Shown here: positions 50,925-62,069 of the stretch, piece by piece
Layout: every line of letters begins with the position of its first letter
Numbering within the stretch: position 1 is the stretch's first letter
Source: Onchidella celtica
Taxonomy: Eukaryota; Mollusca; Gastropoda; Systellommatophora; Onchidiidae
DNA length: 64,000 bases
Assembly: GCA_963931925.1 (NCBI GenBank)
Contig: OZ007581.1
Span: 25,216,043-25,280,042, forward strand
Reading direction: 5' to 3'
The notes under the pieces: generated by a model
Databases searched by the model: none
What the model was told of the DNA's origin: nothing
The model's input: only the letters and a program-made list of their open reading frames with translations
Program-made: the position numbers and the translations under genes

Positions 50925-52160
50925 TGTCGCGATGTGGGTTACATGGGGATATTTCGACTGACACTCTTTCGAGGTCCGCTCCCACAATCGACGAACACAC
51001 AAAAATAAATACTTGCACTCTAAAAACTAAATAAATCAATTGCTTTCAATTTTAGCAGAACTGTAGGGCAGTTTAATTACAGGAATTAATGTAACAAATA
51101 TAATTATGAATATAAATATCAATTCAAAGGCAACTGAATCTAACTAATGGAACTACAGCTTTTATAAAGACTAACGTATTCAATCTAACTACTTGAGGTC
51201 ATATGAGTTATATGGCAAATAGAATCCGCGCACGTGGCGACGGATCTAACAGTTTAAATTCTATTGATTCAATGAGACATGTTAGGATATGGACATTTCC
51301 TCTAGACACGCCATGGAGAATGCTTGTACAACCATGCGTTGTCTGGCGGTAGCTCTGAAACTGTCTTCAAAAGTAAGTAGAACGGTTCACTTTCATCATT
51401 ACAAATTAGTATGGACCCTCACCATGCGGCCCTCACTAGGAGTGAGAGCGCTGGATGTAAACGCTGTGGGTTTATATCAAACCAAGTTGCTTAGGCTCTG
51501 GAGCTTTAAATCAGGCTCCTCACAATAGACTGCTCAACTGCGTCTCTATGTCTCTCATCTGGCTGAGGACTATCGCCGACCACCTCGTAAATGGATTGTC
51601 TACATGTGGCCCAGAACTAAGTTCTGTATGGCCTTAAATACTGGACTGCATCTGCAGCTTACCGTCTAATTCCTGGATTGTGATTGGTGCAACCACTTCT
51701 AGCTCAGCTGCCGAACTGAGTTATTTTAAGTAACAGCCCTACGCAACGACCTTGGGTCGACATCAAAGGTCGAATTACTTCAATACAATATAATATAAAT
51801 TTTATAGCAATAAATTCTTAACATGTTCAAAACCCCGAGCTTTTACTCTGGATCACGGTTTTTCTGTACGTCAACAGACGTCTCAATAACATTTAATTCC
51901 TACTCACCCCTTCCCTCTTTACTAACCCTAGTTCAAAACACGAGATACAACAAGTGCTCAGTCATGCACACCTACGCTGTCCGTCTATCCTTCCCCACAT
52001 CTTCTGTCTATCTATTATAAAAAAAACTGTTCAAAACAACTTGTTTACGAGACCAAGTTATGCTGGCTCGCACAATAATTACGTTTGTAAAAATTACTCA
52101 CTGCTCTCTCACAAAAATTTAGTCAGTGGAAACATTTATGAATTAAATCTGTTCTTGACA
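50925..52160. mobile_element. Solo LTR copy 2 (1236 bp), 5-bp TSD AACAC
   Basis: Begins TGTCGCGATG, ends TTCTTGACA, with AACAC at 50920-50924 and 52161-52165. Related to the 2624-4022 LTR: shared order of a GATTGGTGC...AGCTCAGCTG..GAGC-type block, a CCTTCCCTC/TTCCCTTCT block, and a final CTGTTCA.AACAA..TGTT..CGAGA block. Diverged, so the family is old. No internal coding. Confidence 0.75.
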
Positions 52161-52378
52161 AACACATATGCATCGATTTCTTCATTTGAGCCACTCGGCT
52201 GCTCGAATCAGCCGAGCGCCTTTCAGTTCGTCATCATTCGATCCAATTCTATTTTCTTCCCTCACCACACTATTATAATTAGTTGATCGTATCAGCATCC
52301 ACATGCATACAAACATACTCTTTTCTTTCTTTTCCTCGACGACACAATGACGGCCAGCATTATAGCTAATCAATATAA

Positions 52379-52489
52379 GGGGTAAGCCAGGCCAAGGCTG
52401 GATTAGACGCCAAACTGGTTGCCCACCGCCAAATGATATGCATCACACTAAACCACCACTTACAGTCCATACCATGCCAGTCTTGGTCT
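52379..52489. mobile_element. MITE-A copy 2 (partial), TSD side TAA
   Basis: GGGGTAAGCCAGGCCAAGGCTGG...ATATGCATCACACTAAACCACCACTTACAGTCC...CCAGTCTTGGTCTG matches MITE-A at 34311-34507, with a central deletion. The right edge is cut by the SINE that follows. Confidence 0.7.
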
Positions 52490-52866
52490 GTGTTTAGGTC
52501 TTTATTTTAGGGTGTTCACTGCCATTGACATTTACACCTCACTTTTCTTCTTTTGATTTTTCTTGTTGTTGTAGGCATTCATTGTTGTTGTTGTTTTTTC
52601 TATAATTTTGCCCGGGCAGCGGCCTTGTTCGGCCTGCTCTTCCCAAGATATTTTTAACGTGCGCAACGTGCACACGGGCGTTCCGAGTTTGTCGTCCTTA
52701 TCCGCGAAGACTAGGCGCTCGATCCTACCTACCATAATAATTACGATCATCGGCAGGAATTTTTCCCCCAAAAAAACTCCAACGTGCCTGCACCGACCGG
52801 GATTCGAATCCGGTAATTTCGGCATGAGAGCTGAGCACCTGACCTCTAGATCCACGTGTCCGCCTG
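52490..52866 (-). mobile_element. SINE family S, tail type 1 (minus), inserted in MITE-A
   Basis: Plus strand reads tail (TTAGGTCTTTATTTTAGGGT, ACATTTACACCTCACTTT), body, and head ending GATTCGAATCC and CTCTAGATCCACG. A segment of the body is missing around 52640-52660 relative to other copies. TSD not resolved. Confidence 0.8.
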
Positions 52867-53445
52867 GCTGACCCTTTCATGTACACTCAACCACGGCATA
52901 TTGCTGCTTCAGGGCTCATTTCGTCACTGCCACACCTCTGGCAGACCACCAGCACAGCAGAGTAGTTTCATTTCATTCCGACATTATTTCACTCTTTTAT
53001 TCTCTTTTATACGCATCATAATGGACCAGGGATTTACTCTATCCCTGCACACTCCTAGTCAAGCCTCCCCCCCCCCCCGCCCTTACAAAAAAAAAATCTC
53101 ATAATGTCGACTACCAGAGAATCGTCGTCATGTTCTTTTCCCGATCTTGTTTTTATTTATCATTATAACGCCCCGTAGACAGCCAGTACTTTTAGCGTGC
53201 ACAGATTTCGCACCGCCACCTAGCGGCAAACCCGAAGAAGTCATGAAAAGTGCCGTGTTTTGCAAAGCCAAATAGGGAAAATATTGAATTTGGTTCACCG
53301 TTCAGCTATCCTCCGTCGCTGTGGGAAAACTGGCGATTTTTTTTTTTTTTTAATCGCATTAGCACTGTAATAATTTTGCATGATTAATTTACGAGTATAT
53401 CACGTATTCTTTTCACACTATGCACCATGTGCCCCATCCCCGATA
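52867..53445. other. Non-coding, contains a dispersed repeat (53150-53340)
   Basis: The 53150-53340 stretch is a reverse-complement relative of 38990-39150. No gene seen. Confidence 0.4.
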
Positions 53446-53492
53446 CATACATACATACATACATACATACATACATACATACATACATACAT
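53446..53492. repeat. ATAC microsatellite left of APE LINE copy 2
   Basis: About 11 ATAC units directly before the ATA/ATT tail of the LINE. The same tetranucleotide resumes at 57781 on the other side, so the LINE split an ATAC array. Confidence 0.95.
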
Positions 53493-53643
53493 AATAATAA
53501 TAATAATAATAGTTCGTCCATCAGGTATGATGATGACCTTAACAACACCAGAGGAATAAAGAACAGAAATTGTTGAGAATTTCAACACATGGACAATAAA
53601 GAGAACTAAAGGACACAGAGGACAGAATGGAAAGACTGTTCTT

Positions 53644-55515
53644 TCATGTCTTATGGCTTCTCATGTGACTGATAAGTCCTATTTTTGCCCTGCAGACCCT
53701 TCCGCATAAATGACAAGAGTGCTCCGTTGGTTCAGTACCACTGGGCCTTTTCTTGCGCCGTTCTATTTTTTTGATAGCCTGCTGGACTCTGTCAGCTTCC
53801 CATGCTTTGCTGCCTCTGGTAAGGGCCGCCCTCCAATTTGCACGATCAAGCGAGAGCTTTTCCCACTCACTCACATCAATGGCAAAGGCCTTCAGTGATT
53901 GCTTGAGAGTGTCTTTGTAACGTCTCTTTGGGGCCCCAACATTCCTCGTTCCATTGGAGAGCTCAGAGAAGAAGATTTGCTTAGGGAGTCTGGAGTCGCG
54001 CATTCTGACAACATGTCCTACCCAACGTAGCTGAATTTTTTTCAGGTGGCAGAAGATGCTCAATTCCTTGGCACGATTGAGGACCTCAGTGTCTGGAATT
54101 TTATCCTGCCATTTGATCCTTAGGATCTTTCTAAGGCAGGCCAGATGAAAGTGATTTAGCTTTCTGGCATGCGATTGGTACACTGTCCAGGTTTCAGCCC
54201 CATAGAGTAGGGTGGGAAGGACCACAGCATTGTACACTTTCAGCTTAGTGTCTGTGCGAATGCCGGCAACATCCCATACTCTCTTTCGAAGCCTGCCAAA
54301 TGCAGAGCTGGCTTTGCTGATTCTTGAGAGAATTTCAGTATCAACACGAGCCGCGGAAGACAGTGTACTGCCAAGATAGGTGAAGTTCTCCGACACCTTC
54401 AGAAGGCTGTCATGGACTTTGATATTTGGGGTCACAGGATACTTGTCGTCTGGAGTAGGCTGATGGAGCACTTCCGTCTTCTTTGTGCTTATTGTGAGGC
54501 CAAAGTTGTCACAGGCACTAGAGAACTTATCAACACAGTTTTGCATGCTATCCTCATCGTGTGCCAGAAGTGTACAATCATCAGCAAATAGTAGGTCACA
54601 GACTTGAGTACTTTTGGTTTTGGTTTTTGCCTGAAGTCTCCTGAGGTTGAATAGACTGCCATCAGTTCGGTACTTGATGCTTACCCCTTGAGGAGGAGAG
54701 CTAAAGGCTTCTTGTAGCATTGCAGAGAACATGATGCTGAACAGAGTTGGGGCTAAGACACAACCCTGTTTTACCCCATTTGTGACAGCAAAGGGCTCTG
54801 AAACACTGCCGTTGCTTTTGACTGCAGCTTGCATGCCATCATGAAACTGGCGCACTATTGTGATGAATTCGGGTGGACACCCAAACTTCGCCAAGATTTT
54901 CCAGAGGCCTTCACGACACACTGTGTCAAATGCTTTTGTGAGGTCAACAAATGTGATATACAGCGCTTTATTTTGTTCCATGCACTTTTCCTGAATCTGT
55001 CTGGCAGCAAAAATCATATCCGCCGTTCCCCTCTCTTTACGAAAGCCACATTGGCTCTCGGGAAGCAAGTCATTTGACGAGAGGTGATCAAGAAGGCGAT
55101 TCAGAAGCATTCTTGCCAATATTTTGCCAGCAATTGAAAGTAGAGAGATTCCCCGATGGTTGTCACAGACTTGGCTGTCCCCTTTGTTTTTGTACAGATG
55201 GATGACTGAAGCATCTTTGAAGTCCTGTGGCAGCTTCCCTGCTTTCAACATATGATTGAACAACTCGGTCAACCTTTCAATAAGCTTTTCTCCACCGAAG
55301 GCATACACCTCAGCAGGAATTGAATCCACGCCTGGTGATTTGTTAAAGGACATCTGATTTGTGGCAGTTCGGGTCTCATTTGCTGTGAATGGCTTGGCAA
55401 GAGCTGCATTAATAGGAATCTGAGGGAGGCGGTCAATGGACTCAGTATTTATATTTGATGGCCGATTTAGCACACCTCCGAAATGTTCTGCCCAACGCTG
55501 AATTATGGCATTCAA
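53644..55515 (-). pseudogene. LINE ORF, 3' part (RT and C2H2 finger), copy 2
   Basis: 623 codons covering the RT domain (FVDLTKAFDTV, LLFADDCTLL) and the C-terminal finger. Separated from the endonuclease half by the 10-bp deletion (copy 1 has ATCCAAGAAG here on the plus strand; copy 2 lacks it). A few substitutions, e.g. FADDCT for FADDCA; catalytic residues are kept. Confidence 0.93.
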
Positions 55516-56861
55516 TTCAACAATGCGTGTTGAACCATCTGTGGCGTAGTGCCAGAGCGGGATGGTCCAAACACAGCTCGGAGGCTCTCAAAGAACTTTC
55601 TAGTGTTGTTTGTGTTGGCATATTTCTGAGTTTCTCTTACTCGCTCTTCAAGCCAGTCATTTTTCATTTTCCTCAGCTTCTTCTGGAGTACACCCTTACA
55701 TGCACGCAGTGCATCAGCTTTTGCTGTGGAAGAGGGGTCACTGCAGTGAGCTTGGATGAGACTATTTTTTTCTTTGATGAGCACTTTGATTTCATTATCA
55801 TTATCATTGAACCAGTCCTGGTGCTTGCGGACAGGAAAACCAACTGTGCTGCTGGCGCAAGAGTGTACAGTCGTATTTAGGTCAGTCCAGCTCTGTTCAA
55901 TGTTCTCAGGGTCAAAAGTCACGCAATCCAATTTTGAGGAGAGTTCTGATGAGAGCTCGCTCTGTTTCTCAGCTGAGCAGAGTTTTGAAATATTTAGGCG
56001 TTTAGGTGGCGCTTTCCCTTGAGGGCGTCTATTGCGCCTCAATGTTAGTCTGAGCTTGCAAACAATGAGTCTGTGGTCAGTTCCACACTCGGCACCACAC
56101 ATCGCCTTTGTTACAAGGACATCTTTTCTGTCAGTCTTCCTCACAATGACATAGTCTATGAGATGCCAATGCTTTGAGCGGGGATGCATCCATGACGTTC
56201 TGTTTCTCACGGGGAGACTAAAATTTGTGTTGGTAATGAACAGGCCAAATTCAGCGCACAAAGTAAGTAAGCGCAACCCATTGTTATTGCATGAACCAAC
56301 TCCATGAGGGCCCAAAACATTTGGCCACGCTGAGATTTCGGAGCCAACCCTAGCATTGAAGTCCCCCAAGAGAATCAGCTTATCAGCTGCCGGGACAGAG
56401 CATATGACAGATTCTAGATCAGAATAGAACTTGTCTTTGGCTTCATCTGGGTTTGTCATGTTGGGCGCATATGCGCTAATGAGGGTGGCTGACTGGCTTT
56501 TCCCAACTGGGATCCTGAGTGTCATTAGCCTGTCATTTATTTCAATTGGCATGGACTGCAAGTTTCTGACAAGGTCATTTTTAATTGCAAACCCAACACC
56601 ATGCTGTCTCGGTTCGACTGCACCCTTGCCTTTCCAGAAGAAGGTGTATCCACCACTGAGCTCTTTGAGTTGGCCACTATCAGGGAGTCTGGTCTCACTG
56701 AGTGCCACTATGTCCAGGTTGTACCTGCTGAGCTCAATGGCAATAAGTGCAGTGCGTCTTTCCGGGTTGTTTGAGTTGTCCTGTAGTGTGGGTATATTCC
56801 AGGCACCTAGCCTGAGCAAGCTGAATTTCTTTTTGTTTCGACCGCAAAAAGGGATCCCCAC
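55512..56861 (-). pseudogene. LINE ORF, 5' part (APE endonuclease), copy 2
   Basis: 449 codons with SETRLPD, LLGDFNARVG and GTDHRL intact, running into a wrong frame (..GTTPQMVQHALLN) after the deletion. A 6-bp insertion near 56545 adds two residues compared with copy 1. This half could still make an endonuclease but not a full ORF2 protein. Confidence 0.93.
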
Positions 56862-56878
56862 TGGTCGCGGTATACCAG

Positions 56879-57478
56879 TCAGGGTGATGTGAAGTGGGCT
56901 TTCTTTAGGGCACCTTTTCTAGCCCCTTCCTCAGTTGAGGTGAGCAGTGCTATCCTTAAATAAGGCTGCTCAGCTACTGTGGGTGCTGCTTCCTCACGCC
57001 TCCACTTCAATCGACGATGAAGCGACCATAGCCCACAGCCACCAACGTGTAGGTCTGTGCTAACAGCTTCCAGTCTATCCAAACCTGCTGCCACCGCACT
57101 CGCCCATCGCCGTTGGAATTTTGAGAGGAAAGAAGACGAGACAAAGATGAAAGAAGACGAGGTGAGTGTTAAGACTGGCGCAAAGAATTTGTTTTTAGTG
57201 AGAAAGAGCTGCGCAAACATCATACTCACTCTCTCGCCTGGACACAACTTATCCAAGTGGCAAGACAGGGTCAAGACGACTGGAAATGTATCCAGGTGCA
57301 GGAGGATGCCAGAGGGACAGTCATATTGCCTGACCGGCTGCCTGTAGGCTACTCCACAGCCTCGCAGTCCCAACTGACTAGGGTGAAAGACCCAAACCAA
57401 AGAACACCAATACTGGTGGATGCTCTGTGTCACGATATCCAGGCCAGAGTGACGGTATATTGCCATCTGCCCTATCAA
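56879..57478 (-). CDS. 199-codon ORF in LINE 5' region, copy 2
   Basis: Same frame as 15189-15788, with few substitutions and no stop. Function unknown; see that entry. Confidence 0.3.
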   Translation of the reverse strand: MIGQMAIYRHSGLDIVTQSIHQYWCSLVWVFHPSQLGLRGCGVAYRQPVRQYDCPSGILLHLDTFPVVLTLSCHLDKLCPGERVSMMFAQLFLTKNKFFAPVLTLTSSSFIFVSSSFLSKFQRRWASAVAAGLDRLEAVSTDLHVGGCGLWSLHRRLKWRREEAAPTVAEQPYLRIALLTSTEEGARKGALKKAHFTSP

Positions 57479-57780
57479 TCAACCACTGGCCTGCTGCCGC
57501 CAGCTTCGAAGCTGCGTCCGGGAAGTTTGCTCAATTCTTCGTCTGTGATTTAGGCAAACAAGCCTATGACCACACCGCTACCGGGGGCCAATATGAAGGA
57601 CTCAAGTACTGAGGGTCACATTGTGCCCTAGCATGTGGCCGTTGGGTTAGATGAAACCTCCTCCGCCCTGGCCGTTTGCACCGACAGGTGCACGCCCACT
57701 GAAACCATGCTAGCGTACCAGTTCATGAAACAGGTTGTACTGGATTACATGTTACCAGTAGCAGATTTTTCTGACCTGAC

Positions 57781-57793
57781 ATACATACATACA

Positions 57794-57825
<32 letters not shown>

Positions 57826-57901
57826 CACACACATACATACATACATACACACATACATACATACATACATACATACATACATGCATACATACATACATAC
57901 A

Positions 57902-57933
<32 letters not shown>

Positions 57934-57946
57934 CACACACACACAT
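57781..57946. repeat. ACAT microsatellite block 1
   Basis: (ACAT)n with ACAC and ATGC variants, between APE LINE copy 2 and REL-LINE copy A. Confidence 0.97.
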
Positions 57947-58268
57947 CAAATTCGTTTATTTCCATTAAATACATGTCAATTGTACCCGTACAATATCTGT
58001 TTGGAAAAACAATACTTCACATTGTACAGAAGCGGAAATACGTGCTATGGTCCCTTTCATTCTTGCCCTCCAAATCTCCTTCTCTGGTAAAATATTAGAG
58101 TTAATACAATATTGTTTCACGTTAAGCTAGACTACCTCTGCCGTACTTTCTTGCTCTCAGCTTCCATACATTAAAGGAACCTATACAACTGCTAACGCTG
58201 CAGTATTTTGCTATAAATTTTGCTCCAATTTTACTGAGGCCAAGTTTACATAGTCCACTTTTTACTCT

Positions 58269-58535
58269 CTAGTGGACGTGACCTAATGAACCTAAGATCA
58301 AAAGAATTATTTCACAATGATATCCTAGTGAATTAATTTCCAGACACAAGGGATAGTATTTATTAAATTTCGTCTGATAGCACCTGTCAATGAAGGCATC
58401 GAATGGAATGGATATTTCAACAAGTTTTACTGCCTTTTTAACTGGGTCTATGACTGTGATATCCGGTCTGTTTGGTGAGTGGTTGAAGGATGTGTCACCA
58501 GACTGAAAAATTGCTGGCGTGAGTGGCGTATCCAT
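58269..58535 (-). pseudogene. REL-LINE copy A: restriction-like endonuclease segment
   Basis: NRPDITVIDPVKKAVKLVEI carries the PD...(D/E)-x-K-like core of the C-terminal nuclease, followed by PFDAFIDRCYQTKFNKYYPL. Separated by frameshift from the knuckle. Confidence 0.85.
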
Positions 58536-58610
58536 GAGGACAATTTTATTGTTGATGCTGTTTCCTTTAATTTTGTTTGTTATAAAGTTAACAATTCTAT
58601 TGTGTCGCTT

Positions 58611-58880
58611 CTAATACATGGTCTTGAATTTTGTGCATCCATTTAAAATGTGTGAGGCAGTTTCTGTAGGATGGTTACGAAGTTTACATTTTTTGGAATA
58701 CACATTACGGTAGTAACGTCTCATTAAGCTTTCACATGGAAGTAATTGTAATCGTCCCTTAGTGATAAAAGTTCTTATTTTGTCCGAATGTTGTGGTTTG
58801 TCCAGAATGAGTTGGAGAGAGAGTGATCGATATTGGGGGATTCCCTTACAATACGTCCGTGAGGTTTCTTGGCTTTCCAA
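58611..58880 (-). pseudogene. REL-LINE copy A: zinc-knuckle segment
   Basis: Contains RTFITKGRLQLLPCESLMRR and the C-x2-C-x7-H-x4-C motif relic (CKLRNHPTETASHILNGC). The second cysteine is arginine, so metal binding should be lost. Confidence 0.82.
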
Positions 58881-59446
58881 TTTTCGGTGATTTCGTTTAA
58901 CTGAAGTTTTTTGTACGCCACATAAAATTGTGTGGCATCTTCGATGACAATTGATATCTCTTCATGTATGTGAAGTTCGAAGGCATATTTGTTGTTTCTG
59001 TCATGTAGCTTTAGGTTCATTCTGACACACATTTCGTTCAAATGTACCCATGTTGATCTCGTCCAGTTTACTTTAGACTCTTTCGTGATTATACCTTTTT
59101 CATTTGTTTTATATCCCGCGAAAGACGATTCATCAGTCGTCTTTGCAACCTTGCGTTTGTCCATGTGCAACTTTAGTGATGTTCTCGCTGTTTCTCTAAC
59201 CTGTGGGTCGTGGCTGTTCAATACCGACAGGTAAAATGCTAAGTGTTTCGCATAGTACATTATACGTGGGCTGAGTAGTCCTAGTCCTCCGTATGATTTT
59301 GTTGCAAACATGAAGCCTCTAGTGGCAGAGTTGTTAAGATTTAGCCATTCCCTGACCATATTGGCAACATGATCTTCGAGATGATTAATATCCTTTTCAG
59401 TGAAGGTGAGGTTTGGATAATAGAAGTTCATCTTTTGGTTGCACAT
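58775..59446 (-). pseudogene. REL-LINE copy A: post-RT linker region
   Basis: 223 codons aligning with copy B (61377-62069 and the end of 62027-62878) and copy C (63031-63993): LHMDKRKVAK, VNWTRSTWVHLNEMCVRMNL, GRIVRESPNIDHS. This is the thumb/linker between RT and the C-terminal zinc knuckle. The frame breaks near 58780, where 58611-58880 takes over. Confidence 0.85.
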
Positions 59447-59747
59447 TATGCTGACTGCTTCAATTTTTGCGCTTGATGGTCTTTAATCAGCGTCGCTACT
59501 TGCTGTTTATCGGCGCTGTTTGTGATATTAAAGTCGTATCCTAAATAGTCGTATCCTAAATACGTATAACATTGTTCTTTTTCATACATGGGCAATGGGC
59601 TGCCTTGTACTGTTATCTGGTTATATCCTGTTGTTGTGTTTCTCTTCCAGTTGTTTCCTGTTCTTTGTCCATGTAAAATGGCACATTGCGGTGTTTAATT
59701 TCCATTCCGCTGGTGTTTAAAAAAGAGCTAGTTTTTAATGCCATGTA

Positions 59748-59895
59748 CATACATACATACATACATACATACATACATACATACATACATACATACATAC
59801 ATACATACATACATACATGCATACATACATACATACATACATACATACATACATACATACATACACATATACATACATACATACATATATACATA
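59748..59895. repeat. ACAT microsatellite block 2
   Basis: (CATA)n between REL-LINE copy A and the short B' piece; includes ATGC and ACAC variants. Confidence 0.97.
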
Positions 59896-60045
59896 CTTCG
59901 AGAATTTTATTGACTATATGATTTTTCACATGCAATGAACAATCCAATGAACAATCCAATTGCATAATCACATATTCAACATAATATATCAGCTTACAAG
60001 CATACCAACAACCTAAATAGTGTAATACAATGAAACCAATATATA
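59896..60045 (-). mobile_element. REL-LINE B' : 3' UTR-only fragment between two ACAT arrays
   Basis: About 150 bp nearly identical to 60165-60296 (3' end of copy B), apart from a 13-bp internal duplication (AATGAACAATCC). Bounded on both sides by ACAT repeats. Either an extreme 5' truncation or a tandem duplicate of copy B's end. Confidence 0.85.
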
Positions 60046-60046
60046 T

Positions 60047-60164
60047 ACATACATACATACATACATACATACCTACACACATACATACATACACATATAC
60101 ATACACACATACATACATACATACATACATACATACATACATACATACATACATACATACATAC
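60047..60164. repeat. ACAT microsatellite block 3
   Basis: (ACAT)n with ACAC variants between B' and copy B. Confidence 0.97.
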
Positions 60165-60596
60165 TTCGAGAATTTTATTGACTATATGATTTTTCACATG
60201 CAATGAACAATCCAATTGCATAATCACATATTCAACATAATATATCAGCTTACAAGCATACCAACAACCTAAATAGTGTAATACAATGAAACTGTATAAT
60301 AGTAATATAGTGTATGCAGTAACCAACATGCATTGTAATGAGAATGCATAGTAGTAATATGGTGTATGGAATAACCAACATGCATTGCATTGATAAAAGC
60401 CTTTTGACTGATAAAAAACGAAGAAAAAAGGGAGTGAATGCACCACTGAAAGCTACTGTATATGACAAAATATTGTTAGAGATGAATTAGATTAAATGAT
60501 ATCTTTTCTTCCAGACCCTGTGTGACCCAATAATAGCACTGATACTCATGAATTTACAAAACTGGTTTATTTCACTGTTAGTGAAACCCAACAAAT

Positions 60597-60920
60597 TCAA
60601 ACCTGATGCTGACTTATTGTGCACTGTCCCCGGTGAACCCACAATAAAGACAATGATTTTACTTGTGTAACCATATCATTGAAATGATTATGTAGTGGTA
60701 AATACTTCAGACATTTTTCATTAAAACAAATATCAATAAACCTATCAAAGGGAACAGAGACTTCCACTATAAACACAATTTTCTCTTTCTCGTCAATAAT
60801 CAATATATCAGGTTTGTTGGGGATGTTGTTTTCAACATTGACACATTTGTTGGTACTGATAATGCACTGATCACTTGCAAGTTTTTTGTTGATATTTTCA
60901 AATAAAAAGTCTACAGTTTT
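60597..60920 (-). pseudogene. REL-LINE copy B: restriction-like endonuclease
   Basis: VNVENNIPNKPDILIIDEKE and FIVEVSVPFDRFIDICF give the PD...E core; the domain is otherwise whole to VHRGQC. The start of the open frame beyond 60920 is SINE sequence. Confidence 0.85.
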
Positions 60921-60929
60921 GTCGTGTCT

Positions 60930-61396
60930 AGAGGCAAGGTGCTCGCCTCTCATGCCAAGGGTCCCGGGTTCTAAACCCGGTCTGTGCAGGCATGTTGGAA
61001 ATTGGATTTTTCTCGTATTTTCAAGTCCCTGGTCCTATTGGGGGGTAGGATCGAGTAGTTCTTGGAAATTGGATTTTTCTCATATTTTCAAGTCCCTGGT
61101 CCTATTGGGGGGTAGGATCGAGTACCTAGTCTTCTCGGATAAGGACGAAAAAATTCGGAGGGTCCGTGTGCACGTTCCGCACGTTAAAGATACTTTGGCA
61201 GTTGGAAATCGTAAAGAGCAGGCCGAAAGGCCGCTGCCCGGGCAAAATTGAAAATTGAAATTAATAGATTAAAATTTATCCATATCATCTCCCCCCCCCC
61301 CCCCCCCCCCCCGCCAGAACAAGAAATAATAAAAAACAAGTAAAGTGAGGTGTAAATGCCAAGAGCAGCGAACCTACTAAAATAAAGACCTCAAAA
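60930..61396 (+). mobile_element. SINE family S, tail type 1, internal duplication; inserted in REL-LINE B
   Basis: Shares the tandemly duplicated ATTGGGGGGTAGGATCGAGTA block with 21592-22065 and is otherwise very similar, so the two descend from one source copy. Short direct repeats CGTGTCT at 60923-60929 and 61397-61403 are a probable TSD. Poly-C tract at 61290-61312. Confidence 0.92.
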
Positions 61397-62069
61397 CGTG
61401 TCTCTCTGTGTAGAAACCTTTAAATCTCTGGCAACCATTAAGTATATGTGAGTTGGTGTCATAAGGCTGATTACACAAGGGACATGATCTTTGAAAGGAC
61501 AGTGGGTAGTATTTGTTCATGTTTGCGTTTGTTTCTAACAATTGTAATCTCCCTTTCATAGCAAATTTAATGATAGCATCGTTGATATTTGCATTTTTAA
61601 AAACAGTACTGGATGATGAGTGAATGTTTGCATGTACTTTGTTAACAATTTGTCCTTGTTGCTCTAGATTATGCCAGTAATTGATATCATCTTGTATTCT
61701 TTGACTTTTTAGAAATTTAGACACTTTATTTATATCACTGGTATGAATTATAGAACCATTGCCGTCATTTATCGATAAGGTGTAACAATCATTTTCTATA
61801 TCATATCCTAAACAAGTTTTCAATTTACAACATAATCTGTTCATTTCCACAAATTCAGAAGCCCCCCAGTTAACTTTACAAAGTTTATTCAAAGTATTGC
61901 TGTTTGTCAGTTCGTATCCACCAAAATTAGGTTGTGTGTTATGTTCAACTAGTGGGACCTTCCGTTTCGTCATATGCAGATGAAATGCATCACGTGTGGT
62001 CTTTTTTACCTGTTCATCATCACAGTTCAACATAGACAAAATAAAAGTGACTTTTTTGACATAATACAA
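61377..62069 (-). pseudogene. REL-LINE copy B: linker and zinc knuckle
   Basis: 230 codons: HMTKRKVPLVEH, LCKVNWGASEFVEMNRLCCK, and CPLCNQPYDTNSHILNGCQR (C-x2-C-x7-H-x4-C intact), then cut by the SINE. Offset by a frame from the RT segment, so at least one frameshift lies near 62040-62070. Confidence 0.85.

Larger units (their letters stand above)
53493..57780 (-). mobile_element. Full-length APE LINE, copy 2, within an ACAT microsatellite
   Basis: Near-identical to copy 1 throughout, including the 5' region and its 199-codon ORF at 56879-57478. The tail has seven or eight ATA units versus three or four in copy 1. Bounded by ACAT repeats. A 10-bp deletion near 55541 breaks the long ORF. Confidence 0.95.
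57947..59747 (-). mobile_element. REL-endonuclease LINE, copy A (5'-truncated, frameshifted)
   Basis: Minus-strand pieces: end of RT (SGMEIKHRN near 59690; homologue of the YMDD-downstream block in copy B), a long linker (58775-59446; MVREWLNLNNSATRGFMFAT), a zinc-knuckle relic CKLRNHPTETASHILNGC (second Cys lost), and a restriction-like endonuclease RPDITVIDP...LVEISIPFDAFI. Frameshifts divide them. The 3' UTR ends ATGGAAATAAACGAATTTG then TG/TA repeats. Both ends abut ACAT arrays. R2/R4/NeSL-type architecture. Confidence 0.88.

Noticed and set aside
57257..57553. Plus-strand ORFs in the LINE 5' region (also 15567-15863)
   Set aside because: Antisense to the element and identical in the two copies by descent; no domain recognised.
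57723..60154. Frames reading MYVCMYVCM or YIHTYIHTY
   Set aside because: Translation of the ACAT/TGTA tetranucleotide in various frames.
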